DNA of 64,000 bases from Mesorhizobium sp. Z1-4. GTDB lineage: Bacteria > Pseudomonadota > Alphaproteobacteria > Rhizobiales > Rhizobiaceae. Where the stretch lies: the NCBI RefSeq assembly GCF_004000235.1, contig NZ_RCIO01000002.1, positions 513,501-577,500 on the forward strand. Direction: 5' to 3'. Of this stretch, positions 1 to 7,930 are shown piece after piece. Both the position numbers and the translations under genes were made by a program. The first letter of the stretch is position 1. Each line of letters opens with the position of its first letter. Under the pieces are notes generated by a model. It was not told the origin of the DNA. It saw nothing but the letters and a program-made list of their open reading frames with translations, and did not search any database.

Positions 1-1
1 C

Positions 2-742
2 AACTTTGCGCAGGATCACCAGATCCCTGTGCCGAAGGACAAGCAGGGCGAGGCTCCGTTCTCGGTGGATGCCAATCTGCTGCACTCGTCCTCCGAGGGT
101 AAAGTGCTGGAAGACCCGTGGGGCGAGCCGCCGGAATATGTCCACATGCGCACGGTTTCGCCGATGGATGCGCCGGACAAGGCGACCGACATCACGATTA
201 CCTTCAAGAAAGGCGACCCGGTTGCGCTGGACGGCAAGGAACTGTCGCCCGCGACGCTGTTTGCCGCGCTCAACGATCTCGGTCGCGACAATGGCATCGG
301 CCGGCTCGACCTGGTGGAAAACCGCTTCGTGGGCATGAAGTCGCGCGGCGTTTACGAAACGCCTGGCGGCACGATCCTGCTTGCGGCACACCGTGCGATG
401 GAGTCGATCACGCTCGACCGCGGCGCGGCGCACCTGAAGGACGAACTGATGCCGCGCTACGCAGAGCTCATCTACAACGGCTTCTGGTTTTCGCCCGAAC
501 GCGAGATGCTGCAGGCGCTGATCGACAAGAGCCAGGAGGATGTGGAGGGCGAGGTGCGCCTGAAGCTCTACAAAGGCAACGTCATCGTGACAGGCCGCAG
601 GTCCGACAGATCGCTCTATTCGGACGCGCTCGTCACCTTCGAGGATGACCAGGGCGCCTACGACCAGAAGGACGCCGCCGGCTTCATCAAGCTGAACGCC
701 CTGCGCCTGCGCACGCTGGCTGCACGCAAGCGGGGCGGCTAG
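2..742 (+). CDS. argG: Argininosuccinate synthase, C-terminal part (5' end outside window)
   Basis: This is the last 246 residues of argininosuccinate synthase, the cytosolic arginine and urea-type pathway enzyme that joins citrulline and aspartate with ATP to form argininosuccinate. The family is about 400 residues long, so roughly 60% is present. The frame is open from base 2 to a TAG stop. Recognisable family segments are the EGKVLEDPW stretch, a [23 protein letters not shown] run and the [16 protein letters not shown] block, which help build the nucleotide and citrulline sites. The C-terminus ends in a basic ARKRGG tail. It converges on the leftward lytic transglycosylase gene 76 bases downstream, with no clear terminator between. 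The identity is confident; the ATP P-loop half of the protein lies outside the window. Confidence 0.95.
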   Translation, partial: NFAQDHQIPVPKDKQGEAPFSVDANLLHSSSEGKVLEDPWGEPPEYVHMRTVSPMDAPDKATDITITFKKGDPVALDGKELSPATLFAALNDLGRDNGIGRLDLVENRFVGMKSRGVYETPGGTILLAAHRAMESITLDRGAAHLKDELMPRYAELIYNGFWFSPEREMLQALIDKSQEDVEGEVRLKLYKGNVIVTGRRSDRSLYSDALVTFEDDQGAYDQKDAAGFIKLNALRLRTLAARKRGG

Positions 743-818
743 CGGCGTCCAAACGTTGATGCTCGCGGTCTAGGATCAGCATCCGCCCACCAATTGATGA
801 CGCGACGGCTACCGGCGG

Positions 819-1610
819 TTAGTTTGCGTCGATCGCGTCTGCCATGATGATGATGGCCTGCTGGTAGACGGAGGCCGCGTTCCAGCCCGCAATCGCGCCG
901 CGGTTGGCGCTGGCGGGGCCGCCGCGATATCCGTGGCCGCGCAGGAAGTTGGCCGTCGACATCAGCGCGGTGGCCTTGTCGCGGAGGTTTCTGCCACCGA
1001 CGCCGTATTTCAGGACGTTGCCGGGAAGGAACTGCGTGTGGCCAATCTCGCCATGCGCGGCGCCGACCGACTTCGAGGAGATTACGCCTGCATCCACCAG
1101 CTTCAGCGCAGCGATGGCATGCGGGGTGAAGAAGTCGGGACGGCGGCAGTCATAGGCCAGCGTCACAATGGCGGAAACGGTGTTCTGGTTGCCCATGAAG
1201 GAGCCGAAGCCCGTCTCCATGCCCCAGATGGCGAGAAGCGGCCCCGCGGGTACGCCATAGCGGCGCTCGATGTCGGCGAAGAGGCGCGCATTCTGCTTCT
1301 TGAGCGCCTTGCCCTTGGCGATGATCGTAGCGCCGCCGCGACGCTTCATGAATGAATTCACGTCGCCGCTGAAGGCTTTCCTGACCGCACGGTCGACCTT
1401 GATCGTGGCAGTTGCATACCGTGCGCCGGCAAGTGCCTGCAGGCCGCGTCTCTTGACGCCGGCATTGGCGGCTTCCTGCTGGAATGTCTTCTTCCAGTTC
1501 TCAAAGCCGCCGGAGTTATTGCCGCATTTCGCTGCGAGCGCCGTAGCCGGCGCCATCATCACCGAAATCGCAAGTAGACCCGCGAATGTCAGACCCCTGC
1601 GCGCTGCCAT
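819..1610 (-). CDS. Lytic murein transglycosylase, MltB/SLT_2 family
   Basis: This 263-residue protein should cleave the glycan strand of peptidoglycan in the periplasm, forming 1,6-anhydro-muramyl ends. Residues 1-27 form a signal peptide ending ALAA, with no lipobox at the cut site, so it is probably soluble. The MltB-type core follows: an AIWGMETGFGSFMG segment carries the expected catalytic glutamate at residue 132, and HTQFLPGNVLKYG and GYRGG segments match the SLT_2 fold. A peptidoglycan-binding domain, present in many longer relatives, is absent. The start is well supported by an AAGGAG ribosome binding site six bases upstream of ATG. The gene stands alone, divergent from the amine oxidase gene. 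Confidence 0.88.
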   Translation of the reverse strand: MAARRGLTFAGLLAISVMMAPATALAAKCGNNSGGFENWKKTFQQEAANAGVKRRGLQALAGARYATATIKVDRAVRKAFSGDVNSFMKRRGGATIIAKGKALKKQNARLFADIERRYGVPAGPLLAIWGMETGFGSFMGNQNTVSAIVTLAYDCRRPDFFTPHAIAALKLVDAGVISSKSVGAAHGEIGHTQFLPGNVLKYGVGGRNLRDKATALMSTANFLRGHGYRGGPASANRGAIAGWNAASVYQQAIIIMADAIDAN

Positions 1611-1786
1611 GCCTGTCTCCTTTTCGAATCGCCAAATGGCCTGGCGGAAATTCTGTCAGTGGCTCGCCGCTTTGTCATCAGCGGGCAATTCCAGGCGGAC
1701 GCCGTGATGGCACTGGCGCGACCGCCCGGTCTTTATTACGCTCAAAATCCTGCAAGCCCGTTACCGCTGCATTTGGATTTTGGCCC
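1611..1786. promoter_or_regulatory. Divergent intergenic region between transglycosylase and amine oxidase genes
   Basis: These 176 bases separate two divergent genes and so must hold both promoters. Apart from the transglycosylase ribosome binding site at the left edge, no convincing -35/-10 pair or operator could be assigned by eye. Confidence 0.4.
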
Positions 1787-3019
1787 ATGGAAGATGTCGA
1801 AGTTGTGATTGTCGGCGCTGGTTCCGCGGGGCTCGCCGCCGCTCGTTTGCTGCAGCAGGAGGGTCGCTCCTTCCGCCTGATCGAGGCCATGGACCGTATC
1901 GGCGGCCGCGCCTGGACATCCGACGCGCCATTCGGGGTGCCGTTCGATGTCGGTTGCGCGTGGCTCCACGCGGCGGACCGCAACCCCTATTTCCCCGAGG
2001 CCGAAGCGGCGGGTTGGACGTTGTTCCACCACGATATGAATGTCGACCACCTCTATTTCGGTTCGGAGCGCGCCTCGACCGAAGAAATTGCGGAAATGAA
2101 GGCGGCGGATGCCCGGCTTCACGCGATTATCGAGGCACATGACGACAATGATGACCGGCTGGGGTCGCTGATCGAGAAAGGCTCGTCGGTGCGTGCAGCG
2201 GCGACATTTTGCGGGCCAATGGATTTCGGGAAGGACCCCGACGAGATTTCGGTCACCGACTACCGCTCAGCGGCTGACCTAGACCCGAATTACTTCACGA
2301 AGGAGGGGTTCGGCGCGTTGGTTGCGCGCTTCGGCGCCGATGTCCGGGTTACGCTCTCGACGCCGGTGAAGCGTATCGGCTGGGGCGGACCAGGCGTTGT
2401 GGTGGAAACACCGAAAGGTACGATCCGGGCGCAGAAGGTTATCGTCACGGTGTCGCCGGCGGTACTGGCCTTCGAGGAAATCTCCTTCGATCCCGCGCTG
2501 CCGGTCGCACATGTCGAAGCCTTTTTCGATTTGCCGATGGGCATGCTGACCAAGATACCGGTCGAGATCAAAGGCACACGGCTTGGCCTCGAATCCTTCG
2601 CCGATATGCTGGTAGAGCGGCATGCGCGCCACGATCTCTATTTCCTGTGTTTCCCGTTCGAACTCGATCTGATGGTCGGTTTTGTCGGCGGCGATTTCGC
2701 CTGGGAAATGGAAGCTGCAGGGACTGAGGCAGGCGTCGATTTCGTCACTGATCGTCTTGCGGATATTTTTGGCAATGACATTCGCGGCAAGGTCGGCCGT
2801 TCCATGATGACGAAATGGGGCGGCGAGCGATATGTGCGCGGCGCTTATGCGGCGGCCCGGCCGGGCAAGGCCGGAGCACGCGAGACGCTGATGCAGCCCG
2901 TCGGCGAATGCATCTATTTTGCCGGCGAGGCGTTGGCGGGGTCGCTGATACAGACCTGCGGCGGCGCGCGGCTTTCGGGCGAAGCGGTGGCGCGGCAGGT
3001 GATCGCCGCGCTTTCGTAG
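1787..3019 (+). CDS. Flavin monoamine oxidase family FAD-dependent oxidoreductase
   Basis: This 410-residue flavoprotein belongs to the amine oxidase family (PF01593), which oxidises amines or related substrates with FAD and oxygen or another acceptor. An N-terminal Rossmann motif VVIVGAGSAGLAAARLL lies at residues 5-21, followed by the family signature ending RIGGRAW. The C-terminal FAD-closing segment is YFAGEALAGSLIQTCGGARLSG. No signal peptide is seen. The ATG at 1787 was chosen because the Rossmann strand must lie close to the N-terminus, although the ribosome binding site is weak; the frame stays open upstream to 1586. The substrate cannot be deduced, and the neighbours give no pathway hint. 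Confidence 0.82.
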   Translation: MEDVEVVIVGAGSAGLAAARLLQQEGRSFRLIEAMDRIGGRAWTSDAPFGVPFDVGCAWLHAADRNPYFPEAEAAGWTLFHHDMNVDHLYFGSERASTEEIAEMKAADARLHAIIEAHDDNDDRLGSLIEKGSSVRAAATFCGPMDFGKDPDEISVTDYRSAADLDPNYFTKEGFGALVARFGADVRVTLSTPVKRIGWGGPGVVVETPKGTIRAQKVIVTVSPAVLAFEEISFDPALPVAHVEAFFDLPMGMLTKIPVEIKGTRLGLESFADMLVERHARHDLYFLCFPFELDLMVGFVGGDFAWEMEAAGTEAGVDFVTDRLADIFGNDIRGKVGRSMMTKWGGERYVRGAYAAARPGKAGARETLMQPVGECIYFAGEALAGSLIQTCGGARLSGEAVARQVIAALS

Positions 3020-3070
3020 AAGATCAGACGAGCTTCATGTCGACCGGATTTTTCCGAGCTGGCAAGCGGC

Positions 3071-3095
3071 GGCGGCGGCGCATTGCGCCGCCGTC
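3071..3095. repeat. GC-rich palindrome between convergent genes
   Basis: A near-perfect inverted repeat (GGCGGCGCA, one base, TGCGCCGCC, extended by further pairs) sits between the convergent amine oxidase and DUF1761 genes. It lacks a T-run on either strand, so it is not a classical intrinsic terminator. A role in stopping transcription or protecting transcript 3' ends is possible. Confidence 0.5.
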
Positions 3096-3114
3096 AGAGT
3101 TCAAAGCGATTTGA

Positions 3115-3495
3115 TCAGAATATCGCCTGCGCCAGGAACAGAACCACACCCATGGCGATGACGTAGCCGGCATCTATCAGCATCACGCCGGGCGGGCGCA
3201 GGCGATAAAGGGCGCCGGCGCCGATCAGGCAGGCGAGGGTAAGGACCACAAGGATTATAGTCAAAAGCATCTCGCGCGACGCGGTGATGCCGAAGACCCA
3301 TGAATAGAGGAAAGTGCCGATCACCTGCAGCACCATTGCCATGACCGGGAACTTCTCCGGCTTTTCGGGAAGCCCGTTGCCCAGTGCCCAGGCCTTCTGA
3401 AAGATGACCCCATACCAGAGAAAGCCGACCGCATAGGCGGCGATGAAGCCGACGATGATCGCGGTCCAGCTGACATTCGCTGTGATTTCCTGCAT
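3115..3495 (-). CDS. DUF1761 domain membrane protein
   Basis: This 126-residue protein has four predicted membrane helices and matches the DUF1761 pattern. The first helix contains the typical AYAVGFLWYGVIFQKAW segment, followed by a short hydrophilic loop and three more hydrophobic stretches. Its molecular role is unknown. The start is the ATG at 3495, preceded by a GGGGGAA ribosome binding site. It begins 20 bases after the SRPBCC gene, so it is most likely the third gene of the ArsR-SRPBCC-DUF1761 operon. ArsR/SRPBCC/small membrane protein sets of this kind recur in bacteria, but their substrate is not known. Confidence 0.8.
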   Translation of the reverse strand: MQEITANVSWTAIIVGFIAAYAVGFLWYGVIFQKAWALGNGLPEKPEKFPVMAMVLQVIGTFLYSWVFGITASREMLLTIILVVLTLACLIGAGALYRLRPPGVMLIDAGYVIAMGVVLFLAQAIF

Positions 3496-3515
3496 CGGTA
3501 TTTCCCCCTGTTGAG

Positions 3516-3971
3516 TTATTGAGACCCGCTGGAAGCCAGAAATCTGCCGAGCTTGTCGAGCGAAGGCTCCCAGCCATGGCGGTGGTTGTCGCGCCGCGCA
3601 GCGTCGGCGAATTCGGAATGCGTGAGCGTGACTTGAGTGCCGCGTCCCACCTGTTTGATGTCGACAGTGACCAGCGTGATGTCGTTGCCGATGCTGGCGG
3701 GCTGGTTTTCCCATTGCCAGGAGAAGGCCAAGCGGTGCGGCGGTTCGAGCGTGCGGTACTCGCCACTCAGCGGGTAGTGCGCGCCGTCCGGCGCAATCAT
3801 GGTCAGGCGGTAGCGACCGCCAACCCTCACATCCATTTCATGGATTTCGTTCTGAAAACCCTCCGGCCCATACCAGTCGGCCAGAAGCTCAGGCCGCGTC
3901 CAGGCGTCGTAAACGGCCTCCGGGTCGACATCAGGGAAGGTGCGCGTCAGCGTCAGTGTGTTGTCGCTCAT
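3516..3971 (-). CDS. SRPBCC (AHSA1-like) domain protein
   Basis: This 151-residue protein has the START/SRPBCC helix-grip fold of the AHSA1 type, a barrel that binds hydrophobic ligands. Typical features are an N-terminal TRTFPDVDPEAVYDAWTRPELLADWYGP segment, the GGRYRLTMIAPDG strand region, an EYRTLEPPHRLAFSWQW segment and a C-terminal helix GWEPSLDKLGRFL. The ATG overlaps the stop of the upstream ArsR gene by four bases (ATGA), so the two are translationally coupled. In known ArsR-SRPBCC pairs the regulator controls the operon. The ligand is unknown. Confidence 0.85.
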   Translation of the reverse strand: MSDNTLTLTRTFPDVDPEAVYDAWTRPELLADWYGPEGFQNEIHEMDVRVGGRYRLTMIAPDGAHYPLSGEYRTLEPPHRLAFSWQWENQPASIGNDITLVTVDIKQVGRGTQVTLTHSEFADAARRDNHRHGWEPSLDKLGRFLASSGSQ

Positions 3972-4312
3972 TTCTCTTTCTTCTCCGCCAGCACCTTGCC
4001 CAGCCGCTCGAAGCTAACGCTCCAGAACCTGGCGTGAAACTCAAACCAGTTCGCCGCCGTCCGCAGAGCGCCGGGGTCGACCGAGCAGAGGTTCTCCCGG
4101 CCCTGCCGGCGGCAGGAAACGATGCCGGCTTCCTGCAGCACGCCGATATGCTTCATGGCGCCCGGCAGCGAAATGCCGAACGGGCGGGCAAGCTCGCGCA
4201 TCGGCTTTTCGCCTTCGCGTAGCAGCATTTCCGTCATGCCGCGGCGCGTGGCGTTGGACAGCGCGAAAAAGGCACGGTCGACATGAGCGGGGTCGGAATG
4301 AAAGCTAACCAT
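3968..4312 (-). CDS. ArsR-family winged-helix transcriptional regulator
   Basis: This 114-residue protein is a compact winged-helix repressor. It starts with a dimerisation helix (FFALSNATRRGMTEMLL), then a helix-turn-helix PMRELARPFGISLPGAMKHIGVLQEAGIVSCRRQGRENL. The metal-binding ELCVCDL box of true arsenic or zinc sensors is absent, so this is the non-metal subclass usually paired with SRPBCC proteins. It is the first gene of a three-gene leftward operon. The start ATG lies inside an inverted repeat and directly below a promoter, with no Shine-Dalgarno sequence, which points to a leaderless or almost leaderless, self-repressed transcript. Confidence 0.87.
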   Translation of the reverse strand: MVSFHSDPAHVDRAFFALSNATRRGMTEMLLREGEKPMRELARPFGISLPGAMKHIGVLQEAGIVSCRRQGRENLCSVDPGALRTAANWFEFHARFWSVSFERLGKVLAEKKEK

Positions 4313-4321
4313 TCGGTTAAC
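4304..4321. promoter_or_regulatory. Probable ArsR operator overlapping the regulator start codon
   Basis: Inverted repeat AGCTAACC-ATTC-GGTTAACT with one mismatch between the arms. It covers the space between the -10 hexamer and the ATG of the ArsR gene, so a bound dimer would block transcription start. Assignment to this ArsR protein is inferred from position. Confidence 0.6.
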
Positions 4322-4348
4322 TTATGAGCCAAAATCGCGCCGGGTCAA
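4321..4348 (-). promoter_or_regulatory. Promoter of the ArsR-SRPBCC-DUF1761 operon
   Basis: On the minus strand a TTGACC -35 hexamer (4343-4348) is followed after 16 bases by a CATAAG -10 hexamer (4321-4326). Only eight bases separate the -10 from the ATG of the ArsR gene, so the transcript should begin at or within about three bases of the start codon. Confidence 0.55.
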
Positions 4349-4371
4349 TGTCGAATGTAGGATTCCGGAAT

Positions 4372-5166
4372 TCAGGCGCGTATGACGACCGCGCGTTTGT
4401 AGATGTGCCAGGTGGCGTGGCCGAGGATCGGCAGGACCACCATAAGGCCGGCAAACAGCGGCAGGCTAGCCGCGATGATGGCCAGCGTGACGAAAACACC
4501 CCAGCCCAGCATAACAAACGGGCTTGCCACCACGGTCTTCACGCTGGTGATCATCGCCGTGACGAAATCGTAGTTTCGTTCCATCAGCAGCGGGATCGAG
4601 ACGACAGTGATCGAAAAGAGCAGCAATGCAAGTGCGGCTCCGATCAGATGGCCGACCGCAAGGAACAGCCAGCCCTCCGGCGTGTAGAGCACGATGTTGA
4701 AGAACTTCTCCAGCGTGGCGAAGGACATGCGGCCGAGGAAAAGGGCGATCAGCAGGCGCACCTGATACATCCAGATCCAGAAGAAAAAGAGCATCACGAA
4801 CGCCATCCAGGAAAGCTCGCGTCCGCGCTGCCGCCAGATTGCGGAAAAGATAGCCGGCCAACCGAGTGGTTCGCCGCGTTCCAGTCTGCGGCTGACTTCG
4901 AAGAGTCCAACCGCCGCGAACGGGCCAATCAGCGGGAAGCCGATCGCGAAAGGGTAGATCATCCACGGAATGTCCCACACCGTCAGACCCAGAACGATCA
5001 GCACGCCGACGAGTGCAAAGATGGCGCCGATACCAATACCGTATAGCGGAGCCCGGGCGAAATCCGCGAGGCCTGCCATGAGGGCAGCGCGCAGGTCGGT
5101 GACCGACAATGCGTTCACATCCGGCATCGCCGGGCCGTTAGCAGATTTCGGGTATTCAGCGGCCAC
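4372..5166 (-). CDS. DUF2189 multi-pass membrane protein
   Basis: This 264-residue inner-membrane protein has about six hydrophobic segments and matches the DUF2189 family. Typical pieces are LRAALMAGLADFARAPLYGIGIG near the N-terminus, a DIPWMIYPFAIGFPLIGPFAAVGLFEVSRRLERGE segment and the C-terminal LGHATWHIYKRAV. The function is unknown. The GTG at 5166 was chosen because a GGGAGGA ribosome binding site lies five bases upstream; an upstream TTG at 5205 in the same frame lacks one. A perfect FNR-type box lies about 70 bases upstream, which suggests induction at low oxygen. Confidence 0.82.
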   Translation of the reverse strand: MAAEYPKSANGPAMPDVNALSVTDLRAALMAGLADFARAPLYGIGIGAIFALVGVLIVLGLTVWDIPWMIYPFAIGFPLIGPFAAVGLFEVSRRLERGEPLGWPAIFSAIWRQRGRELSWMAFVMLFFFWIWMYQVRLLIALFLGRMSFATLEKFFNIVLYTPEGWLFLAVGHLIGAALALLLFSITVVSIPLLMERNYDFVTAMITSVKTVVASPFVMLGWGVFVTLAIIAASLPLFAGLMVVLPILGHATWHIYKRAVVIRA

Positions 5167-5479
5167 CTCGTTCCTCCCTGAAAGTGCTTCAGCGCCATCC
5201 AGCAATTTTTGTGGCTTGGCCTAAAGGCGTCCTTGATCGGGATCAATAGCCCGCTTTTGCTTGACTTCGGCCCGGATTTCGGGTCTACCGCGCCGGAATT
5301 CAGCGAAGAGTGCAAACTCCGAGCCGCCGACCTGGACGCATTCGATCGATTGACGATCCAGGAGGTCAACACCCGGCAACGCGATGCGCCCCCGGGTGCC
5401 ATTCGGTTTTGGCGTTTGGGTTATGCGCTCGCGGTCACTATTTCTCGGGTCATCAGACACGAGAGAATGAGGAAAGCGG
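5167..5479. promoter_or_regulatory. Divergent intergenic region between DUF2189 gene and ffh
   Basis: These 313 bases hold no convincing gene. The left part carries the FNR-type box and the leader of the DUF2189 gene. The right part is the leader of ffh; a TTGACT-N17-TCTACC pair at 5261-5289 is a weak promoter candidate towards ffh. A GAGGAAAG ribosome binding site precedes the ffh ATG. Confidence 0.45.
5233..5246. promoter_or_regulatory. Perfect FNR/FixK-type box
   Basis: The sequence TTGATCGGGATCAA fits the FNR/FixK/DNR consensus TTGAT-N4-ATCAA with no mismatch, and its arms are perfectly self-complementary over six bases. Its centre lies about 73 bases before the GTG of the DUF2189 gene, a spacing that fits a -41.5 activator site with a leader of roughly 30 bases. 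It is about 240 bases from the ffh start, so control of DUF2189 is more likely. Confidence 0.65.
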
Positions 5480-7042
5480 ATGTTCGAGAGCCTTCAGGAA
5501 CGGCTCGGTTCGATATTGAACGGCCTGACCGGCCGCGGCGCGCTATCGGAGGCTGATGTCTCGGCGGCGCTGCGCGAGGTTCGCCGTGCGCTTATCGAGG
5601 CCGATGTCGCGCTCGACGTGGTGCGTTCCTTTACCGACCGCGTGCGCGAAAAGGCAGTCGGCGCCGAAGTTCTGAAGTCGATCAAGCCCGGCCAGATGGT
5701 CGTCAAGATCGTGCATGACGAACTCGTCGGCATGCTGGGCGAAGAGGGCGAGACCATCGACCTCAATGCGCCGGCGCCCGTCGTTATCATGATGGTCGGC
5801 CTGCAGGGTTCCGGTAAGACCACGACCTCGGCCAAGATCGGCAAGCGCCTCATCGAGCGCCAGAACAAGAAAGTTCTGATGGCCTCGCTCGATACGCGCC
5901 GCCCGGCCGCGCAGGAGCAACTGCGGCAGCTCGGCGAACAAGGCAACATCGCGACGCTGCCGATCGTGGAAGGCCAGACGCCGGTCGATATCGCCAAGCG
6001 CGCCGTGCAGGCAGCGAAGCTCGGTGGCCATGACGTCGTCATTCTCGACACCGCGGGCCGCACGCATATCGACGAGCCGCTGATGGCGGAGATGGCCGAC
6101 ATCAAGAAGGTGTCGAGCCCGCACGAGATCCTGCTTGTCGCCGACGCGCTGACTGGCCAGGACGCCGTCAACCTCGCCACCAGCTTCGATGACCGTGTCG
6201 GCATTACCGGCCTGGTGCTGACGCGCATGGACGGCGACGGGCGCGGCGGTGCCGCACTTTCGATGCGGGCCGTCACCGGCAAGCCGGTCAAGCTCGTCGG
6301 CGTCGGCGAAAAGATGGACGCGCTGGAGGAGTTTCATCCCAAGCGTGTGGCCGACCGCATCCTCGGCATGGGCGATATCGTTTCGCTGGTCGAGAAGGCG
6401 TCGGAGACGATCGACGCCGAAAAAGCCGCCGCGATGGCGAAGAAGATGCAGTCGGGGAAGTTCGACCTGAACGACCTCGCCGATCAGCTTCAGCAGATGC
6501 AGAAGATGGGCGGTATGGGCGGCATCATGGGCATGATGCCCGGCATGGGAAAGATGAAGGACCAGATGGCCGCCGCCGGTCTGGACGACGGGGTTTTCAA
6601 ACAGCAGCTCGCGATCATTTCGTCGATGACGAAAAAGGAGCGCGCGAACCCCGATATTCTGAAGCACAGCCGTAAGAAGCGCATCGCCGCCGGCTCCGGC
6701 ACCGATGCCGCGCAGATCAACCGCCTGCTCAAGATGCACCGCCAGATGGCGGACATGATGAAGGCGATGGGTGGCAAGGGCAAAGGTGGCGGCATGATGC
6801 GCGCCGCGATGGGCGGACTTGCCTCCAAGATGGGTCTTGGCGGCATGGGTGGTATGGGCGGTATGCCCGATCTGTCCAAGATGGACCCCAAACAGCTCGA
6901 AGCGCTGAAGAAGCAGGCGGAAGCCGCCGGCATGGGCGGCGGATTGCCCAAGGGCCTGCCGGGTCTCGGCGGCAGCGGCGGCTTGCCCGGACTACCGGGC
7001 GCCGGCGGTCTGCCTGGTTTGCCGAAGGGAGGGCGGAAATGA
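5480..7042 (+). CDS. ffh: Signal recognition particle GTPase Ffh
   Basis: Ffh is the protein part of the signal recognition particle; with 4.5S RNA it binds signal sequences of nascent membrane proteins and delivers ribosomes to FtsY. The 520-residue protein has the N domain at about 1-95, then the GTPase G domain with P-loop GLQGSGKTT at 107-115, DTRRPAA at 138-144, a DTAGR switch and TRMDGDGRGG near residue 246. The methionine-rich M domain follows from about 330, with GGMGGIMGMMPGMGKMK typical of the signal-binding groove. The C-terminal GGMGG/PGLPG-rich tail is usual for alphaproteobacteria. It overlaps the chorismate mutase gene by four bases, starting an operon that runs to rpsP. Confidence 0.97.
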   Translation: MFESLQERLGSILNGLTGRGALSEADVSAALREVRRALIEADVALDVVRSFTDRVREKAVGAEVLKSIKPGQMVVKIVHDELVGMLGEEGETIDLNAPAPVVIMMVGLQGSGKTTTSAKIGKRLIERQNKKVLMASLDTRRPAAQEQLRQLGEQGNIATLPIVEGQTPVDIAKRAVQAAKLGGHDVVILDTAGRTHIDEPLMAEMADIKKVSSPHEILLVADALTGQDAVNLATSFDDRVGITGLVLTRMDGDGRGGAALSMRAVTGKPVKLVGVGEKMDALEEFHPKRVADRILGMGDIVSLVEKASETIDAEKAAAMAKKMQSGKFDLNDLADQLQQMQKMGGMGGIMGMMPGMGKMKDQMAAAGLDDGVFKQQLAIISSMTKKERANPDILKHSRKKRIAAGSGTDAAQINRLLKMHRQMADMMKAMGGKGKGGGMMRAAMGGLASKMGLGGMGGMGGMPDLSKMDPKQLEALKKQAEAAGMGGGLPKGLPGLGGSGGLPGLPGAGGLPGLPKGGRK

Positions 7043-7359
7043 GCGATCTTGAGCAGCCGAAGGTTCTGCTCGCCGGCTACCGCGCGTCTATCGACAATAT
7101 CGATGCCGCGCTGATCCATATGCTTGCGGAGCGTTTCCGCTGCACGCAGGCGGTGGGCAAGCTGAAGGCGACGCACGGGTTGCCGCCGGCAGACCCGTCG
7201 CGCGAGGCCAGCCAGATCGCGCGCCTGCGCCAGCTTGCCAAGGATGCCAATCTCGACCCCGATTTCGCCGAAAAGTTCCTCAACTTCATCATCCGCGAAG
7301 TGATCCGCCACCATGAGGCGATTGCCGCCGAAACCAAGTCGGACGGAGCGGCCGGCTGA
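7039..7359 (+). CDS. Chorismate mutase, AroQ type
   Basis: This 106-residue all-helical protein converts chorismate to prephenate, the first step towards phenylalanine and tyrosine. It has the AroQ pattern: helix 1 with LAGYRASIDNIDAALIHMLAERFR, the VGKLKATHGLP segment with the conserved lysine, and a C-terminal helix FAEKFLNFIIREVIRHHEAI. No signal peptide is present, so it is cytosolic. The ATG overlaps the ffh stop by four bases and its stop shares one base with the next start, which shows tight translational coupling. A chorismate mutase between ffh and rpsP is a common rhizobial arrangement. Confidence 0.92.
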   Translation: MSDLEQPKVLLAGYRASIDNIDAALIHMLAERFRCTQAVGKLKATHGLPPADPSREASQIARLRQLAKDANLDPDFAEKFLNFIIREVIRHHEAIAAETKSDGAAG

Positions 7360-7913
7360 TGGGTTTTCACGCCGCCAATATTCCGGTTGTTGAGACGGAA
7401 CGCCTGCGACTGCGCGGCTTCCGCATCGACGATTACGCGGCGTTTTGCGCCTACAAGGCCGACCCCGAAGTGACGCGTTTCGTTGGTGGGGTGGAGACCG
7501 GTCTCGACGCCTGGCGGTCGTTTTGCGCCGTCACCGGATCATGGGCGATGCTTGGACATGGCGTATTCTGCGTCGCGATACGGGAAACCGATCAGTGCAT
7601 TGGCCATTGCGGTCCGATCAATCCGCCCGGCTGGCCGGAACGGGAAATCGGCTACACGCTGGCACGCGAGGCGCATGGCAAGGGTTATGCCACAGAGGCT
7701 GCCGGTGCGGCGCTGCGTTTTGCCTATGAAAAGCTCGGCTGGCGCACGGCAATCAGCCTTATCGACGAGAACAACACGGCATCCCAGGGTGTGGCGCGCA
7801 GGCTCGGCGCCGGCCTGGAGAAGAAGCGGGTCGAAGTGTGTGGCTTCACCGCAGATATCTGGCGGCATCTGCCGCCCGAAGAATTCCTGAAATCCAACCA
7901 AACAACGCATTGA
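7359..7913 (+). CDS. GNAT-family N-acetyltransferase (RimJ/RimL type)
   Basis: This 184-residue protein has the acetyltransferase fold of the Acetyltransf_3 group, which moves an acetyl group from acetyl-CoA to an amine, often a protein N-terminus. Visible elements are the N-terminal ETERLRLRGFRIDDYAAF, the IGYTLAREAHGKGYATEAAGAALRFAYE segment that includes the acetyl-CoA-binding loop, and the DENNTASQGVARRLG segment. The ATG lies within the stop codon of the chorismate mutase gene (TGATG). Its place between ffh and rpsP invites the idea of a ribosomal protein target, but nothing in the sequence proves this. Confidence 0.88.
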   Translation: MGFHAANIPVVETERLRLRGFRIDDYAAFCAYKADPEVTRFVGGVETGLDAWRSFCAVTGSWAMLGHGVFCVAIRETDQCIGHCGPINPPGWPEREIGYTLAREAHGKGYATEAAGAALRFAYEKLGWRTAISLIDENNTASQGVARRLGAGLEKKRVEVCGFTADIWRHLPPEEFLKSNQTTH

Positions 7914-7930
7914 ATGAGAAGGACTAGACC

